NCBI GenBank assembly: GCA_032718475.1
Contig: JAUCBJ010000442.1
Coordinates: 1 to 37,856, forward strand
Source: Nemertoderma westbladi
Taxonomy: Eukaryota; Xenacoelomorpha; Nemertodermatida; Nemertodermatidae
DNA length: 37,856 nucleotides
Direction of reading: 5' to 3'
The notes under the pieces are model-generated. The model was not told where the DNA came from. It did no database searches and saw only the letters and a list, made by a program, of their open reading frames with translations. Numbering within the stretch: position 1 is the first letter of the stretch; every line of letters starts with the position of its first letter. Shown piece by piece: positions 19,588 through 28,575 of this stretch. The translations under genes were made by a program, and so were the position numbers.

Positions 19588-20865
19588 TCAGGCATCTATT
19601 GCCTGTAAAAAATGTATTAAAGCCCCTATTACGCGTTTATTGCACCCGGTAGGTTTACTAAGAGTGGTATCCACTAGAACTGTTGACTGTACCTTGGACT
19701 GTCGGATGGCACTCGGGTGGGGTTTTGGGTACGATCCTGGCTGAGGTTCCGGTTGGGAACCACGATGAGGTTCCGGGAAGGAATGAGGCTCGGGATCATG
19801 GAAGGAACCACGCTGAGGTTCAGGGTAGGGACCACGCTGGGGTTCCGGGTAGGAACCACGCTGAGGTTCCGGGTAGGAATGAGGCTCGAGTTCATGGGAG
19901 GAACCACGCTGATGTTTAGGGTAGGAACCATGCTGAGGTTCCAGGTAGGAACCATACTGAGGTTCACGCTAGGAACCACGCTGAGGTTCACGATAGGAAC
20001 CACGCTTAGGTTCATGGTAGGAACCCCGCTGAGGATCCGGGAAGGAACCACGCCGAGGTTCCGGGTTGGAACCACGCCGAGGTTCCGGGTTGGAACCACG
20101 CCGAGGTTCCGGGTTGGAACCACGCTGAGGTTCCAGGTAGGAATCACGCTGAGGTGCATGGTAGGAACCACCCTGTGGATCAAGGAAGGAACCACGCTGA
20201 AGCTCTGAGTAACCTCTCCCGGTCCCTGGCTGATATGCTGAAGACGGAGGCTGTCTGAATCGTGAGTTACCATTGTTTGGGTTGTATGGTGTCTGTATGA
20301 GACCCGCCTGATGTGTTGGCATCGCGTTGGGTAGCCGCCACGGCGCTGGCCGCGAGTAGATCACCGGTCGAGTCGGAATGTCGCCTGTGGTGGAATTATC
20401 AGGAGCACGAACACGCTCAGATTGCGGTCTTACCTTGTCGATAATAGATCGCACTAGTAGGCGAATATTGCTTTCTTTAATGTGTTTATTGTCATATAAA
20501 TGAGTAAGTAAAATGTTCGAATGATCAACATATGTGCAGTTATTCTTACTCGTTATTCCACTGATCAACTCATTTAGTTTATCCACCTCCTTGTCTTTTC
20601 TACATAGTACCGACGATACAACTACATGACACCTCGGCCATGTTTCCTTTGCAAACTTTACTCCATTTTCTATATATTTACACACCTGATGGGCCGACTC
20701 CTTGTCGAAGTCATTAGTTCCGGTTAATATAAACACAGAGTCGATGTTTTTGTCGCGGTCCGACGCGGACTTTTCCCGCACTTTACAATTTTTTGAAGCA
20801 ATAATTCTGATACATAAACTGCTGCAGGTTTTCCAAACTGCTTTTTTATACAGAACCGATAATTG
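19588..20865 (-). CDS. LINE ORF1 with SGNH-hydrolase (esterase) domain and 8-residue repeats
   Basis: The frame is open from about 20865. It contains SVFILTGTNDF, the GTND block of SGNH/GDSL hydrolases, then a strand-turn pattern (VVVSSVLCRKDKEVDKLNEL) and YVDHSNI. ORF1 esterase domains are known in CR1-clade LINEs. The usual Asp/His end block (DGLH-like) is replaced by LYDNKHIKESN. A proline-rich linker and about nineteen 8-residue RGSxPEPQ repeats follow. A TAG at 19969-19971 interrupts the repeats, but the frame then stays open to TGA at 19588-19590. The region above 20787 may be inserted or unrelated DNA. ORF2 follows 140 bases downstream on the same strand. The copy is inactive from the stop and the missing 5' end. 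Confidence 0.82.
19756..20211 (-). repeat. 24-bp minisatellite inside LINE ORF1
   Basis: Nineteen 24-bp units such as GGAACCACGCCGAGGTTCCG plus GGTT on the plus strand, coding on the minus strand for RGSNPEPR-type octapeptides. Three adjacent units are identical, which points to recent local expansion. Two units (starting GGAATGAGGCTC) form a distinct subtype spaced four units apart. Confidence 0.95.
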
Positions 20866-21538
20866 GTTTTTCTAAGAAACACAAGCACTATAATATTTTA
20901 GTTCATTTTCTTGATGTACAGTACTAAAGTATGCACACAAAGTCGTACGAATGTCCCGCACTTTACATAGAATGAGCCTGAATTGTTTTGCTGGAGAACA
21001 CAACACATTCAATATAATCAATATCAATAATAAGAACAAATGCATCATACAATGGTATTGATAATAATAAAATCACTGCAGAGGGACAGCGGGAAATTCA
21101 AATTCACATTAAAAATGTTATTCTGTATTAAATAACAATGAGAAACTGGTTCTGCATGTAAAAAAATCGTAATAATGGTAATATGCCTACTGTATAGTAA
21201 TATTGACTATGTTTACATACAGGTGACTCATAATGCAATATTATGATAATGTAATGTAGATAAATAACAAGTTAATTACAAAAATATCATTCAATTCTCG
21301 ATTTTTTAATTGAAGAAATAAGTATTTAGTCCTAATATTATTACTCCCGAATATATATAATGTAGTTTTAATAAATAGGGAATTGAAGACAATAATTTAA
21401 TTTTCCAAAAGTTTTTCTTTAACGCTCGGTGACTATTGGATTCTGGAAAGGGAAGGATTGAAGGATCAATTTATAAAAATTATACAAGTCATGTTTTACT
21501 AAATAATTTTGATAGGTAATGACCGACCGACTAACTGG
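20866..21538. other. AT-rich, no gene recognised
   Basis: No frame of interest. It includes the second copy of TCCCGCACTTTACA (20950-20963), which also occurs at 20774-20787. Confidence 0.4.
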
Positions 21539-21710
21539 ATTAATATCCCGCATCAATGTAGGTAAAGGGGCAGGTTACAGTGGCACGTTATTTTAACCAA
21601 AACAATAAACTAAATACAATAAAACAGGTAACAGTTTTATTTTTGAGAGTATTCATCTGTTATTTGCGTCCAATTTCACCTGGAGAGGGATGAATTTTTA
21701 TTGCGTTCAG
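21539..21710. repeat. interspersed repeat, copy A
   Basis: Shares long blocks with 24279-24462: TTAATATCCCGC, AAAGGGGCAGGTTACAGTGG, CAGTTTTATTTTTGAGAGTA, CATCTGTTATTTGCGTC and TGAATTTTTATTGCG. A third, partial copy is at 34517-34600. Confidence 0.85.
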
Positions 21711-21804
21711 TTTTCCTCCTTTATCTTAATACATATGGTAAAATAACGATTATATACCGAATATAATACTATAATTAACTAAACTTCTTCGTTCTTGAAC
21801 TTAC

Positions 21805-22081
21805 CCCTTCCAGTTGTAATTGTGGGATATTTATGTTGAAGCCAGAGACTTCTTCTGAATGCAGACATATCTGCTTTGGCGGACATACCACTGTTGGTGC
21901 TATCGCAATAGTAGGGTTGTTCGCTTCAACCAAGGGGATTACTCCCTGGGATTTGTTCCCGCGGTAGGCCGGCTCCCATATTTCCACTACATTCCCGATA
22001 CCCACATCGCGGGTGAAAAATCTATTACTTTCGGCGTTCCCATGGTTTATTACAGCGAACGTTTGCGCTGTCGACAAATCC
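21805..22081 (-). CDS. exon homologous to 7104-7393, unrecognised gene
   Basis: Bounded by an acceptor (TATATGGTTTTAG) and a perfect donor (GAAGGG then GTAAGT). The 277 nt hold one base of a split codon plus 92 open codons. It reads DLSTAQTFAVINHGNAESNR, then FFTRDVGIGNVVEIWEP, then GN and IPLVEANNP, and ends QLQLEG. The order and identity of DL..(Q/E)TFA, VG(I/V)G, I(W/V)EP, GN and P(L/V) match the plus-strand exon at 7104-7393, and both enter with the same phase. No neighbouring exon was identified; a LINE lies 940 bases downstream. Function unknown. Confidence 0.6.
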
Positions 22082-22214
22082 CTAAAACCATATAAATTAA
22101 TTGAAGTGAAAGTTCAACATTAAAGACATAATAACGGAAATCAGTCAATGCGCTATATAGTATAAAATACAATTTTGTTCATAAACGAAAACATATAAAA
22201 TATTTTGTCACTAA

Positions 22215-22330
22215 AACATACTGCTCGCGTATATGGTGTAAACCGAGGACTTTTGCGTAGTACATTACCCGCGAACCGAGGACTTGTAACGAACCGAGGA
22301 CGTCCTCGGTTCGCAGTGACAGCAGAAATG
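22215..22330. repeat. AACCGAGGAC words in inverted orientation
   Basis: AACCGAGGAC occurs at about 22241, 22275 and 22291. The last is fused to its reverse complement (GAGGACGTCCTCGG), a perfect palindrome. The same word recurs inside the adjacent duplicated repeat (22331-22914) in both orientations. Confidence 0.7.
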
Positions 22331-22914
22331 AAATCAGCAACCCCAAATTACCCCAGATCTGTATTTTTATTGAATTCCGCTGTGGTCCTCGTTTTGAATG
22401 CATTTTCCTACACTGCTGTGTATGTGTTTCTGAGTATGAAGGTCCTCGGTTTGTTTGTATTCTACGCGAAGTCCTCGGTTTCCGGTGCCAAAATAAACAC
22501 TTTTGTTTTCAACCAACTGAGGACCCGAATACAAACCAAGGACCCGAATACAAACCGAGGACCCGAATACAAACCGAGGAGCCGAATGCAAACCTAGGGG
22601 CCGAATACAAACCGTACAAACTTGAACAAGGTGATGGTATAATAATGCTTAAGCGGCTCAATAAAATCAATGAAGAATGAAAAAATGACAGATATTCTGA
22701 ATTTGGTAATAGAGAAATAACTTTTAACAGCATTTATTTATTCAACTATGTATATTTTAGACTTTATTAATGTTAACGAAGGCCAATATCAATAAAATTG
22801 ATTATCCAAATGACAGTAATTCAGTTTCCGATGAAATATTAAGTAATCAGATAGCCGTAGAAAAATTATGTTATTATTATACTGTATGTCAGAATGTACC
22901 CAAAAAACCTAAAA
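22331..22914. repeat. dispersed repeat, copy 1
   Basis: Nearly identical to 34851-35453. It contains a 19-bp minisatellite (GAGGACCCGAATACAAACC) with five units here against six in the other copy; that one unit accounts for most of the length difference. Open frames through it are fortuitous. The family is not identified. Confidence 0.92.
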
Positions 22915-23501
22915 TCTACTGTACTATAATAAAATAGCACATATTAACCGGCTGATAATAGTAGGCCTAATACTAAATTTTTTGTTAAAAATGTGAATAA
23001 TTTGTATAAACGTACAAATTAGTTATGCTATGCATATGTATTAAGTCTATGCATATGTCTCTAATGCATATGTCATATGTCTAGTTATGCTATGTCATAA
23101 ATTATATTTTATCTACTATATACAGCACACTATAATGATTGTTTGTGAAAATTTACATTATTTTTCAGACTCCAAGATAACATCACCTAACATAACAATA
23201 ACATCGGGTATTATACTGTATGTAGGCTATTATACGGAAGAAATTATAAAAATTACTAGAGGAATTATCGGTATTATACTGTGTATATTACAAAATAAAT
23301 TTGTCAAAAAAATGCTAGAAAAAAACTAAAACTACTGTATGAAATAGCACATATGTTTTAGCTGCAAAGGTTATATTTGACCTAAACGCACTACAGTAAT
23401 ACTGATTATTGAAACTTATTTCCTATTATTTACGTATTTATTTATACAGCTACATATTGAGTATACATTTTGTTTAAATGAAACATTTTTTATTGTTCCT
23501 A
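22915..23501. other. AT-rich, no gene recognised
   Basis: No motif-bearing frame. ATGCATATG words repeat near 23025-23090. Confidence 0.4.
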
Positions 23502-25026
23502 CAGTCCCAATCCCAATAAACATTAACTTGGTCATTTTGGCGGCCAAAATGACCAAAATCGCCAAAAAAATTTAGTGTATTCCTATGGGCTACTTGGTCG
23601 TTTTGGCGAAGCGATTTAACTCGAATCAGCTAAGTCCAGACATTCAGTCTCCTTGGCCATCCATTTGGTGGATCTGACTAAATGTCGGCTCGCTTTCATT
23701 TTTATTATTGACAGATTGTTAACTTACCTGGAGCTGAGTCGGGCCTTTCAGTTGTAGTAGAGACCACCCACTGAGGCATTGATACAGCACAGGCTAATAC
23801 GTAATAAGGGAGTTAGTTGAATGCGGCTTTGTTAAAAGGAGGAGTATGTATAATAATTGGATTTTGTGTGTTATTATTAGATAATCACTTCTCACCTTTT
23901 CCTTTGTGTAGCTTCAGTTTAGAGTCATTATGAAATGGCAACGTGTTCTGTATGAAGGCGTCCTAATTATAGTTTTATAGTTAGAAGCTGGGTCTGTGAC
24001 AGGGCGAGAGGTAGCAATTAAATAGCGACACTCAGTCTCGAACGAGTTCGGTATACTGATGAAATTCAGATTAGACGGCGCGGCCTATTTCTAGTAGCTG
24101 GGTCTGAATTCGAGGGCGATAGTAACTGAAAACATTATAATATCAGGCTCTGGCTCTGTGCTAACAGTCAACAGAGTCGGCATATTTGGGTGAATTTATG
24201 ATGATGAAATTATTATTTATCGAGACAGGGGGGGGGGGGGGGGGGGGGGGAACTGGACGCAAAACTCGCCTTGGCGAATTAATATCCCGCCTCAATGTTA
24301 AATTCTCAATTTAGGGAAAGGAGCAGGTTACAGTGGCACGATATTTTAACCAAAACAATGTATTAAACATAAATGAACATTACAGTTTTATTTTTGAGAG
24401 TAATCATCTGTTATTTGCGTCAAATTTCCCCTGGAGAGTGATGAATTTTTATTGCGTCCAGTCCCCCCCTAACTGTATTTATGAGAGCATTTATATTATA
24501 GCGTATTAAACTGCTAAATAAAGAAAAATCTATGTAAATACTTTTCTCATATTTTAAAGAATTTTTACAAATTAAATATATGAACTTGTTATTTTTATCA
24601 CCAATCGAATATAATTAAAGTAAATAATTAATTATTACGCTGCAAGTGCTAGCACAGTAGCATACTGCTTATAACCTAAGTGACACGTGACAGGTAAAGG
24701 TGTGTTAATTATTAGATTAGTAAAAAATACGTAGAAAATAATAAATTAGGGCGCCTCACACTGCACTCTTACAGGCATGTTTACTACAGTGGCGAGCCCA
24801 GCCATTACTACACTGGAGCCTTTCTCTTTACCTAAAGGTAGAGAGAACTCTACCTCAGCGCCAACATGCTGGGCTTTACTTACACTCAGCCTGTATTCAC
24901 TGGCTGTGATTGACAAGCCAACGTGCCTCAGCAGTTCCTTTCATGAATACCGCAGTTTTTACTTGGCCATTTTGGTAATTTTGGCCGCCAAAATGACCAA
25001 GTTAAGGTTTATTGGGATTGGGACTG
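23502..25026. mobile_element. Tc1/mariner-like non-autonomous element
   Basis: Terminal inverted repeats of about 50 bp start CAGTCCCAATCCCAATAAAC on the left, with the same sequence inverted at the right end, extending through TTGGTCATTTTGGCGGCC with few mismatches. TA lies directly outside each end (23500-23501 and 25027-25028), the target duplication of Tc1/mariner elements. The interior encodes no transposase and contains a smaller nested element (24228-24469). The insertion sits in the Myb/SANT-like coding frame on the minus strand. Confidence 0.85.
24228..24469. mobile_element. nested MITE-like repeat, copy B
   Basis: Starts with 23 G followed by AACTGGACGCAAAA and ends with TTTTTATTGCGTCCAGTCCC and further Cs, forming an inverted repeat. 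The body shares blocks with 21539-21710 and 34517-34600. It lies inside the mariner-like element, so it is younger. Confidence 0.75.
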
Positions 25027-25182
25027 TATAGTAGTCCTTAAAACCCTCCTGCTCCGATCTTTGAGGGTTTTTGGGTGGCGCAGTTTAAGGTCTTCTATGT
25101 CTTCCTTCCCCGGCATCCGAAGGCCCACTTTATGCTTTAGGTCCATTAGTGCTTCCTTTTCTGCTTCCGACCACATAGGCAT
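25016..25182 (-). pseudogene. Myb/SANT-like DNA-binding coding exon, interrupted
   Basis: An ATG at 25182 opens a frame that begins MPMWSEAEKEALMDLKHKVG, continues with EDIEDLKLRHPKTLKDRS and ends RRVLRTTI, where the mariner-like terminal repeat begins; the frame runs on to a stop at about 25016. The tryptophan followed by an acidic helix and the later RHP..L..RS segment resemble the first helices of Myb/SANT-like domains (W-x-E-x-E-x-x-L). Such domains occur in animal transposon proteins and regulators. The insertion at TA cuts the frame. If the element and one TA are removed, the frame continues open across the left flank for about 26 codons. Confidence 0.45.
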
Positions 25183-25718
25183 ATTAATTCGCTTTTAATA
25201 CACTTGAATAAATTAAGATGCAAAACTAAGATTCGTGGTCGTCTGTGTATCGACGGCGTTTAAAATTTCAAATTTCAAGAAATATGATGGAGGAAGGTTA
25301 GACGCTATTCAACTGATTACTAACAGCTGATCACTCTCAAAAATAAAACTGTATCCATTCCTATTGACTAGTTTTTTGGTTAGAATAACGTACCACAAGT
25401 AACCTTCTTTCATAATTGATAATTTACATTGAGATGATATATAATTTGCCGAGATATGATTTGCGTCAAGTGAGATTTGCCACCGCCTCCCTGTTTTATG
25501 TTTCTCTTTGGCGAATGACAATGTCAATTAATTAAGCGAAATTCCAGATTACATTGACACTAACGAAACATATTTTTTACTATGTTTTACTATTTCACAA
25601 AACAATAAACGAAGGTCAATAGCCGAATTATCGAATAGGCCTATCCTTTCTTATAATAAGAATAATATTATACTGTATTATTATTATACATTATTCAATT
25701 TATATATTTATTTATCTA
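25183..25718. other. no gene recognised
   Basis: AT-rich. A 72-codon minus-strand frame (25309-25527) has no motif. Confidence 0.35.
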
Positions 25719-25816
25719 CTAACTTTTACTGGCTGTTCCAAGAAAGTTTTCAACACGTTTTGTGGTTTGACTTTCACTTTCGCTATGACCTTCTTCTTCC
25801 TCATTCGAACTTTGGT
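25719..25816 (-). CDS. candidate terminal exon, acidic serine-rich
   Basis: An acceptor (TATTATTTTAG) opens a frame reading QSSNEEEEGHSESESQTTKR and then VENFLGTASKS with a TAG stop. AATAAA-type signals follow directly. The acidic composition and splice context are plausible for a last exon, but it is short and no partner exon is assigned. Confidence 0.25.
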
Positions 25817-26445
25817 CTAAAATAATAAATTAACAAATTTAATTATTATATTTTGGTCTGTCGATCAAACAGAGTCGATTTTTCGGTCCGGTCGCAGCAG
25901 CAAATTTTTGTAAATTCGAATCTTATTTGATCTGATATAATCTAAGATATGGGTTTTTGTCCGCTGATTAACGCATTTCATATCTGTAGAACTTGATGAA
26001 AAAGTTAGATTGTTATGTTTTTAATAATTAATAATTAAAATGTAATATGTTACTTTTCCCTTGGGGAAAACAGTACTCATTTTTCTCCCGATTTTCGTGT
26101 ATATTCGGGCGAAAAAGTAACAATTTAAGGTTCATCTACTTCTTTCCTAATTTATTGAAGTTAGTTAGATTATTCATTCAAATATGTATTATATTTTCAA
26201 GTCGGCGTGAAATACACCGTGAAATAAAGTAAACACAATGATGGGATATGGGGTGCTATATCTCACGGCGTGAAATAAAGTAGCAGTATTCTTTCAGTAT
26301 GATTGTACCGTATTCTACTGTCACGATAAATTAGGCCTTACTGTAAGTCATTCATCACAGCACAAGCTATACATGTCATTACCGGTACCGTACCGCGAAT
26401 ACTGTAGAGTGTCATACATTCTGTACGCGCCTACTAGGCCATTAT
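25817..26445. other. no gene recognised
   Basis: Holds a short direct repeat (CACGGCGTGAAATAAAGTA / CACCGTGAAATAAAGTAAAC) near 26215-26282. A related word occurs beyond the LTR element near 32115-32160. Confidence 0.35.
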
Positions 26446-26782
26446 TGTTGGGTCGGCAGGTGCAATTGTGTGCGGTGAGAGTAGGGCGATAGGTCGGGGA
26501 GTAGGTAGGTGAGGACCTAAGGCGAGGAAGGATGGAGAGTGATAGTTAGTAGAGAGTGTGGAAGTGTACCGGTAGGCGGTAGGGCAGTAGAGTGGTACTT
26601 GGGTTGCGCGGATTAGGTTTATTGCTCGGATTCAGTAATTGGTTATTGTTAATTGTGTATACTGGTTTATATTGTTATATTACATATATATATAATAAAT
26701 GATTGCATTGACGCTCGAAGATATATTGATTATTTAAGTGACTGGGAAGTTTGGGAGAACGTTCGTTGTATTCGATGCTACA
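26446..26782 (+). mobile_element. 5' LTR of Ty3/gypsy element
   Basis: 337 bp starting TGTTGGGTC and ending GATGCTACA. It differs from the 3' LTR (31615-31951) at only four positions (about 98.8% identity). ATATATATATAATAAATG near 26685 holds AATAAA. The flanking bases (ATTAT left, TTCGA right of the element) do not form a target-site duplication. Confidence 0.96.
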
Positions 26783-26972
26783 AGCTATCACCGCGAGGCT
26801 GCATTTACTTATTTCCTATTACAGTATTAGGCCTACTGTATTACCGGTCAACCGGTAACATAATTTTGACACCGCTAGCCTACCACTGTAGGCCCTATAC
26901 TTAACGGACGCGGTACTTAAAAGTTTAGTTCATACCAGACTGAGGTTTAAATATATAGATAACGACGGCCAG
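26783..26972 (+). other. untranslated leader of the LTR element
   Basis: The region between the LTR and gag starts AGCTATCACCGCGAGG. A canonical TGG primer-binding start is absent at the LTR border, so the priming tRNA cannot be named. Confidence 0.5.
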
Positions 26973-27878
26973 GTGACAGGAACGTCGAGAGGTGAAGGTA
27001 CCGGTACTGGTAGCAGTGCCCGAAATTTGAGTGTAAAGTTGGATGGCGTTTTGGATAAATTTACAGGAGTGGACAACCAAAATTTCGAAGAGTGGGCGCA
27101 AAAATTCGAAGTTATCACAGAATTACAGGATTGGGGCGCTAGGAAAGCTAAATTCGCACCATTGTTCCTCAAGAGCAATGCATTCACAGTATATCAACAG
27201 CTTTCAACCGCTGACAAGGAGGATTGGGTTGTTTTGAAACAAAAGTTGAGTGAGGCTTTTTCAATAACTCGTTTCCAAGCTTATAATTTGTTTAAAAACT
27301 GTGTTGTGCGTCCTGGTGAAACATATGAAGTCTTCCTAGCCGACTTAAAGCGATTATTATCCTTGGCTGGGATTTCAGATGCGACTAATGTTATGCTACA
27401 GAGTCAATTCATTGCGGGTTTACCTGTGGAAGTTTCTTCACAGCTTCGAAAGTCTTTGGCCGCGGATGGGGTTTCTGTACCGTTGTCAGAGCTGGTTGCT
27501 AGGGCTCGTAATGTACTAGCAGCAATTGAGGATGCTGAGGGGTTTACAATCGCTGGAGCCATGGTAAATTCGGATCGTAACCGTGGAGTTGGGAACTATT
27601 CAACCCGCCTGCCTACACGTGGTGGAGGGGGACAACGTTTTAATGGAGACAGGCTGATGTGTTGGCGATGTGGCCAGGTGGGCCATTTACGTAAATACTG
27701 TATGCAGGTTACACCGGTACCTCAGCCTGGTACTGGCGGGTTAACAGGACCGATGACAGGGGCCCGTTGCTATGGATGTGGGGGAAGAGGACACATGCGT
27801 CGTGAATGTCCTACAGTAAATGGGCCGAGTTCGGGAAACTGGCGAGGGGGGCATCTGTGCAACCTCAGCTTTAAATAG
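26973..27878 (+). CDS. gag: Gag polyprotein (Ty3/gypsy-type)
   Basis: A 301-codon frame, ACG-led here; the exact start is uncertain. The central part has the FEEWAQKFEV and FLADLKRLLSLAGI pattern of retrotransposon Gag capsid domains. Two CCHC zinc knuckles follow: CWRCGQVGHLRKYC (230-243) and CYGCGGRGHMRREC (266-279), which bind RNA in particle assembly. The frame closes at TAG (27876-27878) inside a 33-bp tandem duplication. The protease frame overlaps in +1 register. The knuckles are intact and the frame has no internal stop. Confidence 0.93.
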   Translation: MTGTSRGEGTGTGSSARNLSVKLDGVLDKFTGVDNQNFEEWAQKFEVITELQDWGARKAKFAPLFLKSNAFTVYQQLSTADKEDWVVLKQKLSEAFSITRFQAYNLFKNCVVRPGETYEVFLADLKRLLSLAGISDATNVMLQSQFIAGLPVEVSSQLRKSLAADGVSVPLSELVARARNVLAAIEDAEGFTIAGAMVNSDRNRGVGNYSTRLPTRGGGGQRFNGDRLMCWRCGQVGHLRKYCMQVTPVPQPGTGGLTGPMTGARCYGCGGRGHMRRECPTVNGPSSGNWRGGHLCNLSFK

Positions 27879-27917
27879 CTATAGCATCTGTGCAACCTCA
27901 GCTTTAAATAGCTATAG
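27849..27917 (+). repeat. 33-bp direct duplication at the gag/protease junction
   Basis: GCATCTGTGCAACCTCAGCT plus TTAAATAGCTATA occurs twice in tandem without change. Being a multiple of three, it does not alter frame but repeats the gag stop codon. Confidence 0.95.
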
Positions 27918-28575
27918 GTGTTCCCCATATAATAAATGTTTACCTGTAGTACAATCCACTGTGTCATTTAATGAAATAGTTTGTAATTTATCAGTGGGAT
28001 TAGATACATTTTGTACTCATTCATTGATTTCACAGGGTTTTTTAGACCGAAATAATGTAAAGTATGATTATTGTGTAAAGACTCTAAATACTTTAGGTGA
28101 CAAAGTGCCTTTGGTTGGTATGGTGTCATGTACTTTATTCAATGCACCGGGTGTTAGCCAGCCAGTAGAACTTCAACTGCATGTTGTCGATACAGAATCA
28201 CTATTTGGGACGGATGCATTATTTGGTATCGATGTAATTCAACATGTTGGTGGTATTAACTTATCCTATGACAGGCAGTCTGGTGCAATGGCTGTTTGTT
28301 TGACTCAAAGTGTGATCAGTGGTGACAGTAAAGTACAGAGCCTTGGAAGGCTCCATAGTGAAGTCATTGAAACACCATTACAAAGTAGAGTTTGCTCTGC
28401 TGCTTTCCAGTGCATGCTGGGGGAGACAAAGTGGAAGTGTATGGGCGTGATGAGCAGTCTCATCAGGGGTGTGAATAGTGAGTTAAACGTTAATGCACCT
28501 GAATGGTTCCCCCCCCCAGACATACTGTTCCGTATCCCCGTCTGGGTAAATTTATTAAGGTTGCTAAAAGTGTGA
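27852..28575 (+). CDS. pro: aspartic protease region (Ty3/gypsy-type)
   Basis: An open frame in +1 register relative to gag. It contains the flap/active-site layout of a retropepsin: VGLDTFCTHSLIS, then later FGIDVIQHVGGINLSY. The usual active-site D-(T/S)-G triad reads D-T-F here (28003-28011), so catalysis is doubtful. The frame is bracketed by two homopolymer runs, six G at 27846-27851 and nine C at 28509-28517. After the second run the polymerase continues in the gag frame. Confidence 0.8.

Noticed and set aside
19683-20208. Plus-strand 163-codon frame with RFRVGTT repeats
   Set aside because: It is the antisense of the 24-bp repeat in the LINE ORF1; the minus strand carries the recognisable domain.
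24058-24076. Hammerhead ribozyme core (CTGATGA)
   Set aside because: The downstream GAAA and the closing stems are not present.
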